Part shown: piece by piece, positions 59,131 through 64,000 of the stretch
Numbering within the stretch: position 1 is the first letter of the stretch
Layout: every line of letters starts with the position of its first letter
Origin: RUG626 sp051866775
GTDB lineage: Bacteria; Bacillota; Clostridia; Oscillospirales; Oscillospiraceae
NCBI GenBank assembly: GCA_051866775.1
Contig: JBJDXR010000022.1
Span: 69,871 to 133,870 of the forward strand
DNA: 64,000 bases
Direction: 5' to 3'
Made by a program: the position numbers and the translations under genes
The notes under the pieces: generated by a model
What the model was told of the DNA's origin: nothing
The model's database searches: none
Seen by the model: the letters and a program-made list of their open reading frames with translations, nothing else

Positions 59131-60000
59131 TTAATTAGATTGTTGGTTGGTATAAGTACGGATATGATCTATAAGCTTCAGCATTTCAATGTCCGATGAT
59201 TTAGGTGCATAAATGAATCGTCCGTCATTTTTTGGCTTGTCAGAAGTGAATTTCAGCGGAAGAAAAACGATTTTTTCAGTATTTTTAAACAAACTCTTAA
59301 AATAAGAGGGTATTACGCCGACATATATTCCGAGAGATAATATTTTACATTTTAAAAGAACCTTGTTAACAAGAATATATTCTGTTTTTATCCTGTCCAA
59401 ATTATCAAAGGTGAAAGACATATCGCCGCCGCTTAAGTATACACCCGGGTACTTATGTATGTCGTGAAGTGTAACATAATCCCGCTTTGCCAACTCATTG
59501 TCGGCTGGGATTACAGCAATATTATCTTTATTGGCAAATTCACTAAAAGAGTATTGTTCTGTAGTAGTCAGAATTCGGTTTGAGATAATTAAATCATATA
59601 TATCTAATTCTGAAAAAATTTTTTCCGATTTTTTGTAGTAAATACATAAAGTAATGTCAGAATTATGCTGCTCATAATTAACGATCGCATTAATGACCTC
59701 AGGATCGGTATATGTAATACAGATATTAAAAGAACGCATGCCGTGAGAATTGACGTAAATTGGATCACTTAGTTCGGAAAGCCTTAAAATTTCCGCGATG
59801 CGGTCTCTAAACAATTTTCCATAGCTTGTGAGATATATGTTGTTGCCTGTTCGATAAAACAATTTGTGGTCCAGTTCCTGTTCAAGCTTTGCGATGGATC
59901 TTGACAGCGAAGGCTGGGAGGTTTGAAGCTGAATGGAAGCCTGCGTTATATTATTGTACCTGGATACGGCGTCAAATTCGCGGAGCTGTTTGAAATCCAT
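59131..60000 (-). CDS. LysR-family transcriptional regulator (B)
   Basis: The 289-residue protein has the LysR HTH (MDFKQLREFDAVSRYNNITQ, LQTSQPSLSRSIAKLEQELD) and effector domain. It is divergent from the first AprA-like flavoprotein gene, the classical layout for a LysR activator and its target. It is only distantly similar to LysR A. Confidence 0.92.
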   Translation of the reverse strand: MDFKQLREFDAVSRYNNITQASIQLQTSQPSLSRSIAKLEQELDHKLFYRTGNNIYLTSYGKLFRDRIAEILRLSELSDPIYVNSHGMRSFNICITYTDPEVINAIVNYEQHNSDITLCIYYKKSEKIFSELDIYDLIISNRILTTTEQYSFSEFANKDNIAVIPADNELAKRDYVTLHDIHKYPGVYLSGGDMSFTFDNLDRIKTEYILVNKVLLKCKILSLGIYVGVIPSYFKSLFKNTEKIVFLPLKFTSDKPKNDGRFIYAPKSSDIEMLKLIDHIRTYTNQQSN

Positions 60001-60091
60001 ATTTTATCCCCCCTTAAATGAAAAAATAAGTGAGAAATATGCTTTTGGATTACGAATGTTCAAAAGCTATAAAAAATCCAAATGATCACTA

Positions 60092-60107
60092 TATACCTAT
60101 TAGTATA
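60092..60107. promoter_or_regulatory. LysR-box-like palindrome in the divergent interval
   Basis: TATAC-CTATTA-GTATA fits the T-N11-A dyad rule for LysR binding. It sits about 90 nt before the LysR B start and 180 nt before the flavoprotein start. The rest of 60001-60287 is AT-rich with no gene. Confidence 0.45.
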
Positions 60108-60287
60108 ACACAGATCGAGGTAAAAATACTATAATTAAATTACAGAAAGTCAGAAACTATTGTCCAAATTGATGGTGATGCTAATTTCTGATTTCGATGT
60201 TTTCTAATTTTCAATGAGAGGGGGCAGGACTTCACAATCAGCAGAATCTTGACAAATAAGGTTTAAGTTACGAAGGGAGGAAAACAC

Positions 60288-61985
60288 ATGATTGCAATTA
60301 AAGAGCCGCTCCAGTGTGACGTACTTGTCTGTGGAGGAGGAATAGCCGGCATGATGGCTGCGATAGATGCAGCAGATGCAGGCGCCTCGGTTATAGTTGC
60401 GGAAAAAGCGAACACAAAGCGTAGCGGCAGTGGAGCGACAGGTAATGACCATTTCCAGTGCTACATACCGGAGGTTCATGGAACAGAAGAAGATTGGCTT
60501 AAGCTGCTTTTTGGTTCTCAGGAGGCAAAAGGAAAGCTAAAAGATATGGATCTCATTAAAGCATGGATGCGTATGGGCAAGGAGACTGTTCTGGACTGGG
60601 ATAATTGGGGAATTCCGATGAAGCCTCACGGTGATTGGGAGTTTACCGGCCATACAAGGCCAGGACGTCAGGGAATACATCTTAAATATGCTGGCCGCGA
60701 TCAGAAAATTGTCTTAACTAAGGAAGCGCTTAAACGGGGGGTAAAGATACTTAACCGCACGCCCCTGACAGAGATTATCACTAATGACAAGGGTGAGGCG
60801 ATAGGCGCGATCTGCATAGACCTAAACGGGGAAGAACCGGCAATGCAGGTGATTCGCGCAAAAGCGATTTTCCTTGGTACCGGCGATAGCTCTCGAGTTG
60901 TTGGTACTGTTGAACAGAGCGGTTGGATGTTTAACCAGTGCCATTGCGCGGCAAATACGGGCGGTGGAGCTATGGCTGCATATCGTGCAGGCGGTGAACT
61001 TATCGGGATAGATAATGAAACTGTATTTGTAGGCGTCTGTAAATTCTTCTATCGTGGAGGCAAGGCGACCTGGGTTGGTGTTTATACCGATATTGATGGT
61101 AAACCAGCGGGTCCATATGTAACGAAACCAGATTGGAGATATGGTGATTTTACGGCAGATGTCGACCGAGATATCTTTTATCGTGCTCAGCAAGAGGGTA
61201 ATCCACTCTTTATGAACTGCGCAGAGGGTACAGATAAGGATATAGAATATATGCGCTGGGGACTCGATAACGAAGGCAATTCCGCGACGCTGCCGGCACT
61301 GGAAGAGGAAGGCTTTGATATCCGTAAGCATATGGTTGAATTTGGCACAGGATCCGTTGAGTATAGAAACTGCAGCCTGCGGATAAACGCCAATGCAGAG
61401 ACTACGGTACCTTATCTGTATGCAGGAGGTAATCTTACCGTGGCTAACGGCATGGGAGGAATCTCCGGAGCGGCCATTATGGGGCGCATAGGAGGAAGAA
61501 ACGCAGCTGCGGCGGCAAAGACAAGAGACTTTGAAGCAGCTGAGGATATGCCGGTTGTTAATGAAGCGGCTGAGTATTACAGCAAGATCTGGAATAATGA
61601 GGTGAATACCGAGACCCTCAGCTGGAAGGAACTCAATCTTGCCGTAATGCAGACTGTATGGAACTATGTAGGGAACGGAGTGAAAAAGAGCGACAAGCTC
61701 TATGAGGTCGGACTGCATCACCTCCATCGCCTTATGGGTAAACTTGATCAGATGCACTGCTCCAATGTTCACGAGTTCATGCGGTGCTTAGAGGTAAGAA
61801 ATATTGCACAGCTTGCTGAATGTATCATGGTTGCAGGAAAGAGCCGTAAGGAGTCCCGGGGAAAATTTGTGAGGGCCGATTATCCGGAGCAGGATCCAAT
61901 GTATGACGGAAAATTCATCAGCGTGCATCAGGCAAATGGGCACCCGGTTGCCGGATTGTATACAGCAGTAAAAGAAGCGGACTAA
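60288..61985 (+). CDS. AprA-like FAD-dependent oxidoreductase (copy 1)
   Basis: The 565-residue protein belongs to the fumarate reductase / adenylylsulfate reductase alpha flavoprotein superfamily. The FAD-binding start CDVLVCGGGIAGMMAAIDAA and the C-terminal FAD-contact GMGGISGAAIMGRIGGRNAAA are clear. It has no signal peptide, so it is cytoplasmic. The following AprB-like ferredoxin suggests an AprAB-type dimer. It is shorter than true AprA (about 650), and no sat or qmo genes are present, so APS is not the assumed substrate. Copy 2 follows. Confidence 0.87.
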   Translation: MIAIKEPLQCDVLVCGGGIAGMMAAIDAADAGASVIVAEKANTKRSGSGATGNDHFQCYIPEVHGTEEDWLKLLFGSQEAKGKLKDMDLIKAWMRMGKETVLDWDNWGIPMKPHGDWEFTGHTRPGRQGIHLKYAGRDQKIVLTKEALKRGVKILNRTPLTEIITNDKGEAIGAICIDLNGEEPAMQVIRAKAIFLGTGDSSRVVGTVEQSGWMFNQCHCAANTGGGAMAAYRAGGELIGIDNETVFVGVCKFFYRGGKATWVGVYTDIDGKPAGPYVTKPDWRYGDFTADVDRDIFYRAQQEGNPLFMNCAEGTDKDIEYMRWGLDNEGNSATLPALEEEGFDIRKHMVEFGTGSVEYRNCSLRINANAETTVPYLYAGGNLTVANGMGGISGAAIMGRIGGRNAAAAAKTRDFEAAEDMPVVNEAAEYYSKIWNNEVNTETLSWKELNLAVMQTVWNYVGNGVKKSDKLYEVGLHHLHRLMGKLDQMHCSNVHEFMRCLEVRNIAQLAECIMVAGKSRKESRGKFVRADYPEQDPMYDGKFISVHQANGHPVAGLYTAVKEAD

Positions 61986-62002
61986 GAAAGGAAGTGTAAC
62001 GT

Positions 62003-62239
62003 ATGCCTCCAATAATAAACAAGAATAAATGCGTTGGCTGCCACACTTGTGTGGATATCTGCCCGTGTGATGTATATGGCAGACAGGAAAAGGGCGGCGT
62101 TCCCAAAATCCAATTTCCGGAAGAGTGCTGGCATTGCAACGCGTGCGTTTTGGACTGCCCGGCAAAAGCGATAAAGCTGCGCGTTCCCGCGCCGTGCTGG
62201 ATGGTCTACATGGAAGCGCCTAACGCTAAAAAAGACTAA
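62003..62239 (+). CDS. AprB-like 2x[4Fe-4S] ferredoxin
   Basis: The 78-residue protein has two clusters: CVGCHTCVDICPCDVYG and CWHCNACVLDCPAKA, then a short C-terminal RVPAPCWMVYM tail with the character of AprB. It would deliver electrons to or from the preceding flavoprotein, 17 nt upstream. The start of a second copy with identical first bases appears at 63990. Confidence 0.9.
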   Translation: MPPIINKNKCVGCHTCVDICPCDVYGRQEKGGVPKIQFPEECWHCNACVLDCPAKAIKLRVPAPCWMVYMEAPNAKKD

Positions 62240-62277
62240 ACAATATATTTGCTTCAGAATAATAAGGAGGAAGATAT

Positions 62278-63972
62278 ATGATAAAAATTAAGGAACCGCT
62301 CCAGTGTGACGTACTTGTCTGCGGAGGAGGAATAGCCGGCATGATGGCTGCGATAGATGCAGCAGATGCAGGCGCCTCGGTAATAGTTGCAGAAAAAGCG
62401 AACACAAAGCGCAGCGGAAGCGGAGCAACCGGAAACGACCATTTCCAGTGCTACATACCGGAGGTCCACGGAACAGAAGAGGAGTGGCTGAAGCTGTTGT
62501 TTAAGTCACAGGAAGCCAAGGGCCTTAAGGATATGGATCTCGTTAAGGTATGGATGCGCATGGGCAAAGAGACGGCTTTGGACTGGAATGAGTGGGGAAT
62601 TAACATGAAGCCTCACGGTGAATGGGAATTCACAGGACATACAAAGCCCGGACAGCAGGGAATACATCTTAAGTACGAGGGACAGCCGCAAAAGTTGGTC
62701 CTCACGGAGCAAGCGCTTAAGAGAGGTGTAAAGATTTTAAACCGCACGCCGCTTACGGAAATCATTACAAATGATAAAGGAGAGGCGATAGGCGCTATCT
62801 GCATAGATCTCAATGGAGAGGAGCCTGCAATGCAGGTTATCCGCGCAAAGGGTATTGTCCTCGGCACAGGCGTGGGATCCCGTATTTCCGGTTCGGTCGA
62901 GCAGAGCGGCTGGATGTTTAACCAGTGCTTCTGCCCGGCGAATACAGCCGGCGGACAGCTTGCCGCGTACAGAGCCGGAGCAAAGCTGCTGGGCATTGAC
63001 AATGAGGATATCTACGTCGGCGTCTGCAAGTTCTTCTACCGTGGAGGTAAGGCCACATGGGTTGGCGTTTACACCGATATAGACGGAAAGCCCATGAGCC
63101 CATATGTAACAAAGCCTGACTGGAGATACGGTGATTATACAGCGGATGTTGACAGAGACATCTTCCATCGTGCGCAGGCGCAGGGCAACCCAATCTTCAT
63201 GAATTGTACGGAAGGTACGGACAAAGATATAGAGTATATGCGCTGGGGTCTTGACCATGAGGGCAATTCCGCTACGCTTCCGACACTTGAGGATGAAGGC
63301 TTTGATATCCGCAAACACATGGTTGAGTTTGGTACAGGACTCCGCCAGTATAAGTGCATAGGTGTTAAGATCAATGCAAAGGCTGAGACTGATGTTCCGT
63401 ATCTCTGGGCAGGCGGCGCAATGTGCGGCTCAAATGCAATGGGAGGAATCTCCGGGGCGGCAATTTTTGGCCGCATTGGAGGAAGAAACGCAGCTGCAGC
63501 GGCAAAGACAAGAGAATTTGAAGCAGCTGAGGACATGCCGATCGTTAAGGAAAGAGCAGAGCTGTACAGCAAGATTTGGAATAATGATGTAGATACGGCT
63601 TCGCCGGATTGGAAAGAGCTTAATATAGCTATAATGCAGACAATGTGGAACTATGTTGCCAATGGTGTTAAGAAGAGCGCAAAGCTCTATAAGGTGGGAT
63701 TATCTCATCTTCATCGCATTATGGGCAAGCTTGATCAGATGCACTGCACCAATGTACATGAGTTCATGCATTGTTTGGAAGTGCTGAATATAGCTGAGGC
63801 GGCGGAGTTAACGATGCTTGTGGGAGATAGCCGTAAGGAATCCCGCGGGACATTCCAGAGAGCTGACTACCCGGAACAGGACCCGGCGTATGATGGAAAG
63901 TTCATAACCATTCAGAAGGTTAACGGTGTACCGGTTACGGAGCTTTATACAGCAGTAAAAGAAGCGGACTAA
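62278..63972 (+). CDS. AprA-like FAD-dependent oxidoreductase (copy 2)
   Basis: The 564-residue protein is a tandem duplicate of copy 1. The first 60 codons are nearly identical at DNA level, the middle is clearly diverged, and the 3' end is identical again. Differences cluster in likely substrate-side segments, for example CFCPANTAGGQLAAYRAGAK versus CHCAANTGGGAMAAYRAGGE, and LWAGGAMCGSNAMGG versus LYAGGNLTVANGMGG. FAD-binding motifs are intact. This suggests different substrates for the two copies. Confidence 0.87.
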   Translation: MIKIKEPLQCDVLVCGGGIAGMMAAIDAADAGASVIVAEKANTKRSGSGATGNDHFQCYIPEVHGTEEEWLKLLFKSQEAKGLKDMDLVKVWMRMGKETALDWNEWGINMKPHGEWEFTGHTKPGQQGIHLKYEGQPQKLVLTEQALKRGVKILNRTPLTEIITNDKGEAIGAICIDLNGEEPAMQVIRAKGIVLGTGVGSRISGSVEQSGWMFNQCFCPANTAGGQLAAYRAGAKLLGIDNEDIYVGVCKFFYRGGKATWVGVYTDIDGKPMSPYVTKPDWRYGDYTADVDRDIFHRAQAQGNPIFMNCTEGTDKDIEYMRWGLDHEGNSATLPTLEDEGFDIRKHMVEFGTGLRQYKCIGVKINAKAETDVPYLWAGGAMCGSNAMGGISGAAIFGRIGGRNAAAAAKTREFEAAEDMPIVKERAELYSKIWNNDVDTASPDWKELNIAIMQTMWNYVANGVKKSAKLYKVGLSHLHRIMGKLDQMHCTNVHEFMHCLEVLNIAEAAELTMLVGDSRKESRGTFQRADYPEQDPAYDGKFITIQKVNGVPVTELYTAVKEAD

Positions 63973-63989
63973 GAAAGGAAGTGTAACGT

Positions 63990-64000
63990 ATGCCTCCAAT
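63990..64000 (+). CDS. start of a second AprB-like ferredoxin gene (partial)
   Basis: Only ATGCCTCCAAT is inside the window, but it and the 44 nt before it are identical to the region at 61959-62013 that starts the first ferredoxin gene. The array therefore continues past the edge. Confidence 0.8.

Noticed and set aside
60288..63972. True adenylylsulfate reductase and a sulfate respiration locus
   Set aside because: The proteins are shorter than AprA/AprB, duplicated, and lack sat, qmo or dsr neighbours, so only the fold-level relation is claimed.

Overview
The window looks like the chromosome of an anaerobic, low- to mid-GC Firmicute of class Clostridia. The closest general picture is a gut Oscillospiraceae-type organism; this is inferred from family content, not from a marker gene. 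Supporting signs are the short HisG with HisZ, NADH-binding NuoE/NuoF-like bifurcation proteins, a GGGtGRT protein beside a NifU-like scaffold, PadR/DUF1700/DUF4097 genes, strong AGGAGG ribosome sites, and no respiratory complexes or porins.

Layout. 1-8.2 kb: the end of an unknown gene, dcd, then on the minus strand a compact nine-gene histidine operon hisZ-G-D-C-B-H-A-F-IE with a near-consensus promoter. 8.4-13.3 kb: two tRNA-Ser genes. The 3' end of the second is repeated exactly (23 nt) at 13297, bounding a decayed 4.6-kb island that holds a broken peptidase C26 gene, an internally deleted IS110 transposase, one intact M20 peptidase, and an RHH antitoxin beside a dead RelE-type toxin. 13.5-17.7 kb: a two-component system in an operon with exported proteins and a C39-like peptidase. 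17.9-22.4 kb: HAD and IMPase-type phosphatases, an amber-interrupted lipoprotein gene facing an XRE regulator across a perfect palindrome, a ROK kinase and a DUF6873-like protein. 22.5-26.6 kb: an electron-bifurcation cassette (NuoE, DRTGG, HATPase, thioredoxin-like ferredoxin, NuoF) behind a Rex-like site but without a catalytic subunit. 26.6-28.9 kb: an AlkZ-like glycosylase and a DUF3810 membrane metallopeptidase.

28.9-49.4 kb: an accessory catabolic region with two paralogous MFS transporters, two paralogous RpiR regulators, three SDRs, an alpha/beta hydrolase, MmgE/PrpD, a cyclase-family hydrolase, a split UxaA/SuyAB-type lyase, a cupin and a mannonate-dehydratase-like enolase-superfamily enzyme. 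It is interrupted by housekeeping-like blocks: an XRE membrane protein, GGGtGRT with its scaffold protein, and a PadR-controlled DUF1700/DUF4097 envelope operon. The enzyme set suggests oxidation and dehydration of polyhydroxy acids.

49.7-64 kb: a visibly AT-richer block with an aldose epimerase, a complete oligopeptide-type ABC transporter, a metallo-beta-lactamase-fold hydrolase, two LysR regulators, and a tandem array of AprAB-like flavoprotein/ferredoxin pairs. The array starts a second ferredoxin exactly at the window edge. This last locus (uptake, hydrolysis, soluble flavin reductase array) and the split-lyase operon are the best candidates for an undescribed pathway.
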